Assembly (NCBI RefSeq): GCF_003672135.1
Contig: NC_039517.1
Span: 11,990,601 to 12,054,600 of the forward strand
Length of the DNA: 64,000 nt
Reading direction: 5' to 3'
DNA from: Ooceraea biroi
Taxonomy: Eukaryota > Arthropoda > Insecta > Hymenoptera > Formicidae
In this document: positions 41,441-54,058 of the stretch, one piece after another
How positions within the stretch are numbered: the stretch's first letter is position 1
How the letters are laid out: each line of letters starts with the position of its first letter
The notes under the pieces: model-generated
The model's input: the letters and a program-made list of their open reading frames with translations, nothing else
What the model was told of the DNA's origin: nothing
Database searches by the model: none
Made by a program: the position numbers and the translations under genes

Positions 41441-43165
41441 AGATCGTTTTCCCGCCTTTTTATACTGCATTTTTTGCCGAAATCTTGGCAACCAGGAGAG
41501 ATATCGCTTTCATTCGAAAAGCACAATATTCTGCATACTCTGCAGTAATATGATAGCCGCATTAGAATTTTGCGAAAAATATATCTTTGATTATTAAAGC
41601 GAGAGAGCGCGAAGAAGTCGAGACGCTTTCCCGCCTTGTTTATATTCCAATTTTCGCTTTCATCTCGGCAACCAGCAGAGATATCGATTTCATTTAAAAA
41701 GCACAATATTCTGCATACTCTGTAGTAATATGATAGGCGCATTATAAAGTTGCGAAAATTATATCTTCGACTAGCTGGCGCTTGTTCCTCGCGCGCTCGG
41801 TATGTTTGGAAAATATAAAGCATAAAGAACGTATTTTTTTACGACGCGTACATTTTTAGAAGTTGCAAGATGATTGCACATAGCCTATGTTACTCAGGAA
41901 GATCTAAGCTGTCCACCAGTGAAAGATTTTTTCAAATCGGTTTAGTAATTTCTGAGATTACCCCGAACAATGGAACAAACTTTACCTCTTTATATATTAG
42001 TATAGATATAGTATACAGTATACATTACATTCACACAGCTTTCAGTTGTTTCGCTGATTAATAATACGTGTCAAGAACCTTGGGACTGATTGTATGTGCG
42101 ACAATATTTACTTTTCCGAATTTGTTACATGATAACCAAGTCTTTTCATTCCCAATACATCTTCCGCCTAAAACTTGGCAATCACTAACCATATCGATAT
42201 CATTCCAAAAGCATATTATTCTTCCTTCTCGGTACTATTGCAATAGCACATTCGAATTTTACATTTGGAATATCTTCGATTATTAAGGCGAGATAATGCA
42301 CTGAATTTGCGACGTTTATGCGAGTTTCCTGCTTACAAAGTATAGTTTTTTTTTATGTCACGATAACCGTTAATGATATCGAAATTGTTCGAAAAGCACA
42401 TTATTCTGCGTGCTGTGTACTATTAAGGTTGCTGGGCCCGGAGCCGAGAACTCCGAATCGAAGGTGCTGCCACGGTAGTTCGTGGTAGGACTTGTAACCT
42501 TAACCATATAAAATACAAACAACAAAACAATTCATAACGAAAGTATGTACGCATTAATATGTGTTAGAATGTTCCACCTTGTTCCTATTATATATAAGCT
42601 GCACTTTGTAACAAAGTTTTATGTAGTATATTGCGGATATTCCGATTTTAACCGAAAATGTCAGTGCAGCACGTCAGCGGCCATCTTTGTTTATGATGTC
42701 AGAGGTGAGAAAATCATGCACTTTTACGTTGCGCTTTATATCGTTAATATTCATTATTGTGCGTTACAGTGACATGTGGTGTGTGCAGCAATATCACAAA
42801 AATCTCCGGCCACTATAATTAGAGTGTGATATCATATGTGAGACTTAGTCAGTTAGCATCTTTTCTGTCCAAATTAGCCCAATTTCTAGGCTGATTTTGA
42901 GGCTACGTATTGATTGTTCCGTTTCAGGCTTAGCGGCCGGATATTTTTACAAGTATGCTGAATTGATCACGAGTGTCACCTTGTGCATATGTGTTTTTAT
43001 TTCCATACAAAGCGCAACGTAAATGTGCATGATTTTCTCGCCTCTGACCTCATAAACAAAGATGGCCGCGGTGAGGACACAGCAGCCTTAAGATTACTTC
43101 ATTAGAATTTTACGGTTGTAATACTTTTGATATTCAGGCGGGCGAGCGCGCCAAAGTTGTGACGT
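41441..43165. repeat. Diverged ~190-bp tandem repeat family, at least four copies
   Basis: Copies at about 41441-41625, 41626-41780, 42105-42300 and 42301-42422 resuming at 43088. Shared landmarks: GACGCTTTCCCGCC, TCGGCAACCA.CAGAGATATC, AAAAGCACAATATTCTGC, and a TTCGATTATTAAGGCGAG end. 41796-42104 between copies 2 and 3 holds an unrelated stretch ending like an RTE-type tail (AAATCGGTTTAGTAATTTCT, then CTTTATATATTAGTATAGAT). No gene. Confidence 0.7.
42427..43087. mobile_element. TTAA-flanked non-autonomous element, 661 bp
   Basis: TTAA at 42423-42426 and 43088-43091 flanks GGTTGCTG...CAGCAGCC ends. Removing it restores a continuous copy of the surrounding 190-bp repeat. Inside, GCGGCCATCTTTGTTTATGA (about 42676) and its complement (about 43055) form 65-bp arms of a further inverted repeat (42672-43076). 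TTAA targeting points to piggyBac-like or Kolobok-like movement. No transposase. Confidence 0.8.
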
Positions 43166-43199
43166 TCCTTTGTGCAGTAGCATATTATGGAATGTTCCA

Positions 43200-43420
43200 G
43201 TTTTTATTTTTCCTTTTAATGGTATGTAGTAATATGTTATTAAATAATAACATATTTTATACTACATATTATAACATAAAATATAACATATTATGTAACA
43301 TATAACATATTATACAACAAATATAACATATAACATATTAAACATATTATAACATGCTATAATGTTATATGGTATGGTATTTGCAAGCGAAATATGAGAG
43401 CGAGTGAGTGTGAGTATGAG
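43200..43420. repeat. AT-rich simple sequence (ATAACATAT)
   Basis: Imperfect repetition of TATAACATAT and its neighbours. No gene. Confidence 0.8.
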
Positions 43421-43770
43421 TATGTGTGCGTTTGTCAGCACGTTTAAGCGCCGCGCTGAGGGGAGCCGGGGCTGCCGTGTTATAATGTGATGCCGCCGTA
43501 TCCTATTACCAATCGTTTATCAAAGGAAACCGCGGAATTTTCTTTGTGGTTCGCGGCAGTATAAAACTTGGAAGCAGTGTTGCCAACTTCGGGCCAGTAG
43601 AGGAGCGCAGATATACACGCGCTGTCTCTTTCTACGTATAGTTAATACTGCAATATAGCTATAGCGGGTTGACAACTGACTTCACGTTCGCTGTTGCCCG
43701 CAAAATAACAGTCCGCTAAGCTCTTCTAATACATGTTGCTGCTCACACATGTCTGTCTGTCTGTCTGTCT
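43421..43770. other. No gene; GC-rich patch and (TCTG)n
   Basis: A GC-rich patch near 43440-43690 with no open frame of note, then a TCTG/TC microsatellite at 43745-43775. Confidence 0.4.
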
Positions 43771-43929
43771 GTCTCTCTTTTCTTAATATTGCAATAATAA
43801 AAATTAATATAATTTTATAAAATTAAATTAAATAAATTAAATTAAACAAAATTAAGTTAAATAATAAAAATTGATGTAATATTAAAGAAAAGAATTTTTT
43901 GCAGTTCCGAATGATGGCGACAGAATAGG

Positions 43930-44165
43930 ATAGGTAGAAAGGATAGACAGAAAAAATAAATATAAAGGATAGAAAAAAACGATAGATAGATAGTTAGATA
44001 GAAAGCTATCAAGAATAGAAAGGATAGAAAAAAGATAGATAGAAAGATTAGAAAAAAAGAAACGATAGATAGATAGATAGAAAGTTATTAAGAATAGAAA
44101 GGATAGAAAAAAGATAGAAAGATTAGAAAAAAAGAAATGATAGATAGATAGAGAGATATAAAGAA
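43930..44165. repeat. GATA-rich microsatellite with 60-70-bp higher-order repeat
   Basis: Runs of GATAGATA interspersed with GAAAGGATAGAAAAAAGATAG; the block around GTTATTAAGAATAGAAAGG repeats. Confidence 0.85.
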
Positions 44166-44234
44166 TCCAATATAGAAAAAGACACGCAATGCATAGAGAG
44201 TATGAAAATTATTGTGAAGCCATTTTACACTGAA

Positions 44235-44545
44235 TCTATAATTCACGACAGAAGTCGGAACAAAACTGTTAAAAAAAGAATATTTGAAACATCAGAAGTA
44301 CATCTACACAAAAAAGTAAATAAGTAAATAAATAACTCATGTAATATACTATCTAATCTAATAAATCTACAATATGTACAATAATGAAGCTACAATATAC
44401 AGTCTAATAAATAAAATAAATAAATATACTAATAAAATATACTATGCAATATACTCATCTAATATACAAGATATATAATATGTAAAATTATTACTAGAAT
44501 TATATCCTTGTTCTGTCGCGAATTATAGATTGGATAAAGTGATCT
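44235..44545. repeat. Inverted-repeat element (MITE-like), about 310 bp
   Basis: GAATCTATAATTC followed by ACGACAGAA at 44233 mirrors TTCTGTCGCGAATTATAGATT at 44512-44532. The interior is AT-rich with TAATAAA repeats. No gene. Confidence 0.6.
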
Positions 44546-45400
44546 TTACACTACAAGTACTAAATTATTTTTCACCGTTTTGAGTTTTTAAACTAATACT
44601 GAATTCGATAATATATTTAATATATATTGTAATATATATTACAATATATATTAAATATGTTACAATATTACTTATGATGCAAATATTATGATTTAAATTA
44701 CGATAATTCGAGTAAGTTATAGTACAGAAGTAACGCTCGCGTAAACATAGTATATATTATATATTTAAGTTGTGAAGTATATTTGAGAGAATATTATTTA
44801 ATAACATTTGAGGGAATAATATTTTAATACATTAATAATATGTAATTAATATATTAATAATATATTTCAGTATAATATATTTCATTCTAATTTTATTGAA
44901 GAGCGCGCGAAATAGCTAGCGCGACACCGTGTATGCCTCACGTATAGGCGGTGAGAGCATGTGACAATGTGTTTCTTTGTATTGTTACATGTACTTTGGG
45001 ACAGCATTAAGCGAAGCACGTCGCATAATCTTTCTCTCTCGGTTTTACGTCTCGCGTAGAGGATGGAAGATCGCCGCGACTCCCACCATCTGCGCACTCC
45101 ATACTCTTCTCGCGCCATCTCTCTACCGACAGGCTTAAAAAACTCTAACTTATCGACCCAATCGTTATGTGTGCGTCACACGGATATACGGACAGCATAC
45201 CGTCCTGGCACTGAGCGAGCTCAGTCAGTCTTGTGAGAGCTGTAAGAAAGTCAGCGATTTTCGCGAGTTGCAAACATTGTAAAGTTTGTAAGGAGTTTGT
45301 TTTATTTGTTAATGACGAGTGCGTTTACCATAAGCAACCTGTACGATACTATAGAGTATAGATATATGCGGGCATCTGCGCTTTGCGAAATCCAGATCCA
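44546..45400. other. No gene confirmed
   Basis: AT-rich to 44880, then a GC-richer stretch with an open minus-strand frame (45118-44882) that shows no domain. The motif TCACACGGATATACGG at about 45178 recurs twice near 55690-55800. Confidence 0.4.
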
Positions 45401-45411
45401 GTCATTGTTGA

Positions 45412-47212
45412 ACGTCTATTAAGCTGACACAGCCACTTTAGCACAATCAAATAAAACATTCATAGAAATTTAGTGCTCTTTTGTTGCTAATTTGTTGCTC
45501 TATTCCGGATTTTGTTGCTGCAGCCATTTCTTAAAAAACAGTGGCTGTGCTAGCTTAAGTTTAACGTTAGCACAGCCATATTAAAAAAATTTTTTTAAAT
45601 AAAAAACAAGGCAAAATTATTTAGTGCTATTTTGTTGCTAATTTGTTGCTTCATTCACAAATTTGTTGCACCACCCTTATCATCGGAACACTACCCATAA
45701 CTATTGCACATTTAGCACAACATCCTAGAACTCGAATTTCAGGAAAAATTACGACGGATTATGTCATTTCGATTTTGTTGCTTTACATTTTCGTCAATCC
45801 CGATTTTGTTGCTCCACCCCTATGAGCAGAAAGCCACCCCTAGTTACACCTATCCAGCACAACACATTATAACTCGAATTTCAGGAAAAATTACGAAGGA
45901 TTATGTCATTTCCATTTTGTTGCTTTACATTTTCGTCAATCCCGATTTTGTTGCTCCACCCCTATGAGCAGAAAGCCACCCCTAGTTACACCTATCCAGC
46001 ACAACACATTATAACTCGAATTTCAGGAAAAATTACGAAGGATTATGTCATTTCCATTTTGTTGCTTTACATTTTCGTCAATCCCGATTTTGTTGCTCCA
46101 CCCCTATGAGCAGAAAGCCACCCCTAGTTACACCTACCCAGCACAACACATTATAACTCGAATTTCAGGAACAATTACGACGGATTATGTCATTTCGATT
46201 TTGTTGCTTCACTTTTGATAGCTGTAGTCGAATTGGACCCCTATTAAGTTGGACCTCCCCCCCCCCCAAAGGCAAATCAAGTTCGGACCTATCAAAAAAC
46301 TTAGTGCTATTTAGGTGCTAATTAGTTGCTCTAATCCCAATTTTGTTGCTCAAACCGTTTAGCAGGAAATCGCATTTAAAGTGGGGGGGGGGCAGCTTGC
46401 CATTAAGCTGGACCCCCCCGTAACGAAAACAATATAAACAGTGGTTTTACAAACAAAACAACTAAACTAGATTTAATTGCTATTTAGTTGCTCTAAGATA
46501 GTGCAAAAGAATTTTCGCAATATAACACAATTAACGAAATCACCATATACTCATCACCGCACCGCGGCGCGTCATTGCCACTCACAACAATTAGCACCTA
46601 AATAGCACTAAGTTTTTTGATAGGTCCGAACTTGATTTGCCCTGGGGGGGGAGGTCCAACTTAATAGGGGTCCAATTCGACTACAGCTATCAAAAGTGAA
46701 GCAACAAAATCGAAATGACATAATCCGTCGCAATTGTTCCTGAAATTCGAGTTATAATGTGTTGTGCTGGATAGGTGTAACTAGGGGTGGCTTTCTGCTC
46801 ATAGGGATGGAGCAACAAAATCGGGATTGACGAAAATGTAAAGCAACAAAATCGAAATGACATAATCCGTCGTAATTTTTCCTGAAATTCGAGTTCTAGG
46901 ATGTTGTGCTAAATGCGCAATAGTTAAGGGTAGTGTTCCGATGATAAGGGTGGTGCAACAAATTTGTGAATGAAGCAACAAATTAGCAACAAAATAGCAC
47001 TAAATAATTTTGCCTTGTTTTTTATTTAAAAAAATTTTTTTAATATGGCTGTGCTAACTTTAAACTTAAGCTAGCACAGTCACTGTTTTTTAAGAAATGG
47101 CTGCAGCAACAAAATCCAGAATAGAGCAACAAATTAGCAACAAAAGAACACTAAATTTCTATGAATGTTTTATTTGATTGTGTTAAAGTGGCTGTGTCAG
47201 CTTAATAGACGT
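45412..47212. mobile_element. Foldback element, 1801 bp, 9-bp target duplication
   Basis: The ends are identical inverted sequence (ACGTCTATTAAGCTGACACA at 45412 and complement ending 47212), and CATTGTTGA flanks both sides (45403-45411 and 47213-47221). The arms extend about 900 bp (left to about 46320, right from about 46590). The left arm has a 142-bp tandem unit repeated from about 45717 to 46220 (about three and a half copies); the right arm has fewer. TTTGTTGCT occurs more than 20 times. 9-bp duplication plus huge arms fits foldback/Mutator-like elements. No transposase. Confidence 0.9.
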
Positions 47213-47250
47213 CATTGTTGATGTATGCCAGCATAAGGAACCATGTAAGT

Positions 47251-47760
47251 ATACATCTTATAAATGTAACATTTATTAGAGTATTGTCGGTTATGTAATG
47301 TGTTCGCGTTTTATGTTGTAAGACATCATCTAAGCTAGTGTAATGAAAACTTGCGGGAGAAAGAGTTAAGAGATAAAACAGACAAAGTTAAGTTAAATAT
47401 TAATAAATTTCACATTTTTATGTATTATGTATATGAATTATACACGACATACGTTATATGTAGTGTCCGACCGAAGATTCGGTTTCGGTTATGGCCAGTT
47501 TTGGCCCAAAATATGATGTTCGGCTGAAGTTTCAGTTTTGACTAAAAACAGCCGAATCAGCAAAACTTAGTTTCGGTCGGACACTAGTTTTATGTATTAT
47601 ACATTTATTACAACGTATGTTGTATTATGTATATACGTATGTTGTGTATAATTCATATATAATACATAATCATAAAAATGCACTAGCTTAGATGAAATCT
47701 TACAACATAAAACGCATTACATAACCGACAATAATCTAATAAATGTTATATTTATACGAG
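47251..47760. mobile_element. Inverted-repeat element holding a small hAT-like MITE
   Basis: Outer arms 47251-47345 and 47660-47760 are inverted copies (ATACATCTTATAAATGTAAC... mirrored; GTCGGTTATGTAATG / CATTACATAACCGAC). The centre contains a second, shorter element at 47461-47586. Confidence 0.7.
47461..47586. mobile_element. 126-bp hAT-like MITE
   Basis: Ends TAGTGTCCGACCGAA and TTCGGTCGGACACTA are exact inverted repeats. Flanks GTTATATG (47453-47460) and GTTTTATG (47587-47594) look like an 8-bp target duplication with one mismatch. Confidence 0.7.
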
Positions 47761-48750
47761 TTATAACATGATATTATTTTCTAGTTATAAGATCACTGTC
47801 TAGAATAAAAAAATAATATAGACATAAATATTATTTCTCTTCATGGATAACTGATCAATTATTTTAATAGAATGCCTTTACTAAATACAGAACATTTTAT
47901 AAAAAATGATTATACATTATCATTATCAGAGAAAGAAAATATTTTAAAGTCAGTTTTCTTATGTTTAATTTATTGTTTCCTATCTATTAATAAATTTTTA
48001 ATATTAATTATTTAAATATTTATTTCTACCTTTTATAAATATTGATATACAAATAAAAGACTGAAATTTTCTTCCAGAAATGATGTATTTTTTAGTAAAG
48101 TTTGATAATGGAGAACACCATGTGTTATCATCAAAACGAGTTAAGATTATTCAAGGAAAAAACTGTATTATTAAATACAAAAATGGGGCAAAATATAGCG
48201 GCGATTTAATTGACATCTCTGGTATGTATTAATATAGTAAAGAAAAATATTACATTATGGTAAAACATAAGATCAAATAGTAAATTAAAATTAGATTTTT
48301 ATTTAATGTATATAATAAACATTTGTTTTGAAACATTTTCTCTATTATTTCTTAATCTTATATTTTATTATATTAAAATCTATTTATTTTGTAAAAACTT
48401 TAATAATATTAACTTTTATATTACTAAAATATTTTAATTATTATATATATAATTATCATTGTATATACATTTTAATTATTATTAGCAAATTTGGTTGGAT
48501 GCACTAGTGTGCACATTAAAGATTCTTGTAGTAATCAATCTTGTAGTAATCAAATTTACAATATGTAACTAAAAACAATGAAATAATTAATACTACATAC
48601 ATAATTAATACAAATTATAATTATTTATTCGTATTGAATAACAATAATAATATTTGTATTATCTTACTGTTTTAATTACTTGTACTCTGTAAGTTTGTAT
48701 TTGATAGCTTTTAATGTGCACTAATGCATTCAACTAGATTTGCGTTATAT

Positions 48751-49070
48751 TGTTGCGTCCGGGCGGGCTCCAGTCGTCTCGCGCTTACGCCGCACACGCT
48801 CGCTGTCACTCGCGCACTCTCAATGATAACACTCGCGCGTATATAAAAGAACAGAAACTTTATTATTAAGAACTCGTAAGACAATCCGTAAGAATATCCG
48901 TAAAACGATTAGAGCGATTCGTAACACGTCCAGCTGTCACCGTAGCTGAGCTTCATCTCATCCCGCTTGTCTTGTTACTTCCTTACTCGGAGACCGAACT
49001 GTCTTCTTTCAATATCGATCTCTTGAAGCTGTTCCGTATACCGCATGCCACGCTCGGCACGGGCGCAACA
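48751..49070. mobile_element. Solo LTR, 320 bp, 4-bp target duplication
   Basis: Begins TGTTGCGTCCGGG and ends GGCGCAACA, so the ends are TG...CA with a 7-bp inverted match (TGTTGCG). ATAT is at 48747-48750 and 49071-49074. It contains a TATATAAAAG box near 48840. The 4-bp duplication suits Ty3/gypsy. No coding part remains. Confidence 0.85.
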
Positions 49071-49739
49071 ATATTATTCATTTTATGCTTGTTGTATTTC
49101 ATTGTTATATATTCCTTATTAAACAAAATTCTCACATAACTAAGAAGTAATATTTAGTTAATATTAGAAAATAAGGTGTGTATTATTAAACTGTAATATT
49201 TAAATATAATATAGTATAGCGTCAAAGGAATTAATAAAAAATCACAAACTTATTATAATTGACAACTGTGGTTTGCACTTGATAAGGACTCAAATTGTAG
49301 TCCAAACGTTGTGCTGTGGTTACCATCAACAAAGTTGCCAGTGTGGTCGAGTATTACTTCATTATTTATAATAGACAAAGTTTATGTGAGTTTATCAGTT
49401 ATTTCCGCAACTAAATATTTACTATATTCTATATATTCTATATATTTATTATATTATTTTTTATCCTGACTATGGGTTTTTCTAAAAATGTTACACTGTA
49501 TATACGTGTAGAATGCGAACGAAGAAATTCCACATAAGTTTGAAAACAGTGCCGGATATACATATAGTATAATGAATATTGGGTCGTATGAATTGTGTGT
49601 ATATGTCCGATAGATTCGTATAAGCTTTGATACTTTACATCATAGTAAATATAGTAATTGTAAATATACTTGATTTGATTCCTTTATGTATCTTAATATT
49701 GTATTAGACAGTATCATTTACTTTTATTACATTGATAAC

Positions 49740-50023
49740 ATTGTCCAACATTTTTGTAGCACGAGTGTTACATTGTTAAGCTAAAAGTTCACATTCTCAC
49801 ATGGCATAAACGAAATTTGGGGAAAACAATTTGCTGCCGGTGCTACAATGTCATGAAATCCCTCAAAATCATTGTTTTTGGCCTTTTTGACGCTATTTTT
49901 CTCAAAATTGTGACGTAATGGCCAAATTTGGACAACGGATTTATGTTCAGCAGGCAAAAGTAGGTACATTAGAAATGATTATTCACACTCGTGTTACAAA
50001 AAAGTCATATTTTGTTGGACAGT
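49740..50023. mobile_element. MITE-like inverted-repeat element, about 284 bp
   Basis: TGTCCAACATTTTTGTAGCA with CGAGTGTTAC at 49742 mirrors GTGTTACAAAAAAG...TTTGTTGGACA at 49988-50022. No gene. Confidence 0.6.
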
Positions 50024-50807
50024 GTAATTAATGTATCTGGATATAATACAATTTCCATTAATATGTATAACAACGTTTGTTTTTAGAATCCGAAGATGAA
50101 TTTAAAAAACTCCAAGAAAGAATAGAACTTGAATCATTTCAAAATATCAAAAGAAGAGGATCTCGTCACTATGTTACTAAAAACAATGATGCAATACAAT
50201 TAATTCCTTGCTCGATTGATAAAGTAACATTGTGAGACCTTCTATTCAAGTATCTGACACATTTGATTCTTCAACTATCAATCGTAATACGAATAATCAA
50301 AAAGAACACCAAATCGTTTGCTCTACACCGATTAATAATAAAACATTGCATAATTCTGATATTGAATTATCAAGCATATTAAATAATAAACTACGTGACA
50401 CTGCCGATAATAATCAAGCTACTAAAACAATAAAAGAGAGCATAACAAATAATAATATAATTGAAAATAATACATTAAGTTCAGCACCTACTGGTATTAT
50501 AGACATTTTAAATGTTATTGGCGATGATTGGATGACAGATGATGAATAGGATGATAATGATCTTCATCTTAACAACAATTCTAATAATCATGACGATCAA
50601 GAAAATAATAAATGTGATCATAGCGATGAGTTAGCAGATGATCCAGATTATTTGTTAAATCAAAATAGTATTAACAATATAGACATTTTAAATGCTCCCG
50701 ACGATAATTATATGACATATTCAGTTGATAATGAATGTGATAAGAATGATCTTAATCATAATAATGACGAATTAGTAACAGACTCAGATTATTCTCCTAA
50801 TGAAAAA

Positions 50808-50912
50808 AGTACCAAGAATAGTACCGACAATACCCATGAAACTTCCAAGAATAGTACCGACAATACCCATGGAACTTCCAAGAATAGTACCAACAATACT
50901 CATGGAACTTTA
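50808..50912 (+). repeat. 33-bp in-frame tandem repeat in the recombinase linker
   Basis: AAGAATAGTACCGACAATAC and on, three near-identical units giving the KNSTDNTHGTS peptide. Confidence 0.85.
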
Positions 50913-53071
50913 CAGTCACATTCAAAAGAAGATTCATCAATGGAAATTTCCGCTCTGCACAATGTACCACCTCTTGATATACGCAAGGTACAAGTTCCAT
51001 ATTCAAAAGACTCTTCTTCAAGAAAAATAGTTAAGAAATATTTTTGTCCATATTGCAACACATTACAAACAAAATTTGCCCGACATCTTGAATTAAAACA
51101 TAAAACAGAAGATGATGTCCAAAAGTTTATACATATTAAAAAAGGAACTCATATGAACGAGCACAAATTATCGCAGTTATCCGTAATCGTGGCAATTTAT
51201 TACATAATACACATAAAGAACTAAACATAGGTGTATTTATAACAGTTAGACAACGTCAGCGTAAATATAAAAACACTGCTGAAGATTATATTTGTTGCGT
51301 GAATTGTAAAGGTTTTTATTCAAAACGTATAATACGTCTTCATTTTAGTAAGTGCAAACAAACACATAAGAAAGGTATACGTGAAATTACTGTTATGGGG
51401 AGACGACTGACAGGATATATTCATACTTCTGCTAATGAAGTTCTTCGTAAAGTTATATTCCCTGTCCTAAGAGATGACGCAGTTACAAGATGCATTAAAT
51501 ATGATGAATTATTAATATTATTTGGCAATAAACTTTGTGACAGATATACAAATGTTTATCAACATGATATAATAAGAGCACACTTACGATTGTTGGGACG
51601 TTATAAGCTTGCTATTCAAAATATTAAGAAAGAAATTGATGATTTTCAATTGATTTTTCAACCTCAATATTTTAATGCAGCTGTCGATGCACGTAGAATA
51701 GTTGCCAAATGGGACACATCTATAATGTGGTTTAAAACACCTGCTGTTGCTAATACGCTTACTACTTTACTAAAAAAGTGTGCTACTACATTAAAAGCTG
51801 AGTGTATAAAAAAACAAGATTATAAAAAAAGAGGCTATCGATGATTTTCTTATTTTGTAGCACGAAGAAGTTCCAACTCTAATAAATAAGAAAGCTATTG
51901 AAGATCAAATAAGATGTAAACGACAAAGGAAAGTAATTCTTCTTTCAAAACAAGACATTAAATTATTATACGATTACTTGAAAGAACAATGCGAAGCTTC
52001 TCTTCATATTCTAAAAAAGAATTTTGATTTATCAGCATGGAAAAGCTTAACCGAATGTACATTAATATTAGTTCAAATATTTAATCGCAGAAGAGCGGGT
52101 GAAATTGAAAGGCTTACAATAGCAGATTATAAAAATCAGAAAACTTTAGACAAAAATGTAAATCCAGATCTTTATGAAAAGCTATCTGAAGAATCTCGAT
52201 AATATGCTAAAAAATTTGCAAGAATAACAATTCGTGGCAAGTTAGGTAGAACTGTACCTGTTTTACTTAATGCAATTGTAATAAAATCTATAGATACAAT
52301 TCTCAAATATCGAAAAAAAGCTGGAGTAAAATTAAATAATGAATATATCTTTAGTGTTCCAAACGCAACTAAAGTGAAAAAGAAATATTTAAGAGCCTGT
52401 CCTCTTATGAGAAAATTTTCTCACGAATGTGGTGCAACCATTCCATCTTCTTTACGAGGAACCACTTTTCGAAAACAAATTGCTACATATACTGCAATGT
52501 TGAATATTGAAGATATTCAAGTTGATAATCTCGCTAATTTTATGAGACACGCCAAAGAAATACACAAAAGTATTTATAGAATGCCGATTCCAATAAAAGA
52601 AATGACGGATGTATCTCGGTTATTGGAAGCTGCAATGGGGAATGATGACAACGATAACGAAGCTTGTAACAATAATATCTCTGACACTGATAGTGCATCG
52701 CAATTAAGTATCACCTCCGAAGAAATTGCGCAAAAAAATAATTATATTCCAGATTCCGATAACGATAATTTTGATGACGAGACTATAGAGCATTCTAGTA
52801 ATCACACTGCACGTACATCTCATTCTGAACATTGTAATAGTAAGTTCTTTTGCTTTTGTTTATTCAACTTTCATTTAATATTTATTCAACTTTATATTAT
52901 TTGGTAGATTTTATATCTTTTATATCTGTTTTTTAATTTCACAATATACATTTATCAATTTTTTATAAAGTAATTGAATTTATATCTTCATTTTATTTAG
53001 ATTCTCAATTTGAGAAAGCAGAATGTAAGGAGAAAAAAAACAAACAAGTTCTAATCTTCAACGTCGCAGCA

Positions 53072-54058
53072 GTGAGTTTCATTATTGTATTAATATATAT
53101 TTAATGGATTTATTTCATGTATTTCTATAACTGTTTTAAATACACTACTCACAAAAATTAGAGGAACATCAAACTTTTCTTAAAAAATAGGCAAACTTCA
53201 AGCAGCTGTAACTTTGTTAAAAATGAATGAAATTTAAATTTAAAAAAGGATTTTAAAGCTTGAAACTTCTACTTTCAAACGGTTGCCATGAGTTTAAATT
53301 TCTGTGACGTTTGGTAATTTTTACATACAAAAAACTGCGAACTGGACAAAATAAGAAATTTTCTTTTCACTTTGAAGGTCTGTCACGTATCAAAAAACAT
53401 CTGCGAAAATTCTCGACTTTTTATTGTAAAAGACTGAAGTTTTCGCTACAAAACGTTTTTTTTTTATTTTTCTACGAGTTTTTGTTACTGAGTTATCTCC
53501 GATTAAATAAAAATTGGCATTGTTTACTTTGATTGCTCATAACTCCGGTAAAAATCATCGCACAGCAATTTACAAAACGGATTCTTAAAGCTGAAACTTT
53601 GCTCTATTGAACGGTATACTTGTCCAAATTTTTTCGAAAACATGTAACCATGCTGAAAATGGATGAATATAACGTAAAAATGAATGATTTTTCACTTTGT
53701 TATTTTGACCTTAAAAACAATCGTACAGAATGACAAAAACATTTGTTCTTCACATTTTTTTATACTTTTCAATACCATGAATTTGACAAAAATTTGCCGA
53801 ATAGCTATAAGATTTGTTTCATGGTTGCCACTGTGGTTTTATGGGACAAAACTAAGAAATTGCTTAATTTCAGTAAGATAAAATGGAAAATAATGTTAAT
53901 TAATGTTAAAAAATTGATTTCTAGCGCACTATATTAATCTTTATTAAGTCAGCAATAACAAAGTACACACTTTTCTACCAAAAGTTGAAAAATTTTGTGA
54001 ACCGCCGGCGTTAGTTTTATCCAAAGCGTACCACGTGGAATTGTTGAAAAAAAATATG
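53072..54058. other. No gene; mariner-like flanking repeat
   Basis: Starts with CACTACTCACAAAAATTAGAGG (53143 on), similar to a Tc1/mariner terminus, then carries two diverged copies of a TTAAAGCTTGAAAC...AACGGTTG segment (about 53253 and 53583). Without a transposase frame. The Crypton-like gene has no visible end before it. Confidence 0.4.

Larger units (their letters stand above)
48078..53071 (+). pseudogene. Tyrosine-recombinase (Crypton-like) gene, broken, with C2H2-like fingers
   Basis: Exon 1 (48078-48221) encodes MMYFLVKFDNGEHHVLSSKR, a short domain common at the head of transposon proteins. Intron 48222-50096 holds a solo LTR and a MITE. Exon 2 (50097-52839) encodes an Asp/Asn-rich linker, a repeat of KNSTDNTHGTS, a zinc-finger-like YFCPYCNTLQTKFARHLELKH, another CVNCKGFYSKRIIRLHFSKC, and a C-terminal recombinase region: LVQIFNRRRAGEIERL (first arginine), GTTFRKQIATY and LANFMRHAKEIHKSIYR (histidine and candidate catalytic tyrosine). 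Exon 3 begins at 53001. At least five lesions (near 50235, 50550, 51160, 51840, 52200). The R...HxxR...Y pattern supports a tyrosine recombinase; the Crypton assignment is inference. Confidence 0.6.

Noticed and set aside
44882..45118. Minus-strand 78-codon frame
   Set aside because: Cysteine and arginine-rich but without recognisable motif or family; likely chance in a GC-richer stretch.
45643..46109. Repeated similar peptides from 142-bp units (MSFPFCCFTFSSIPILLL)
   Set aside because: Three frames of the same tandem DNA repeat in a foldback arm; a mirror frame exists on the other arm. No domain and no start context, so this is repeat DNA.
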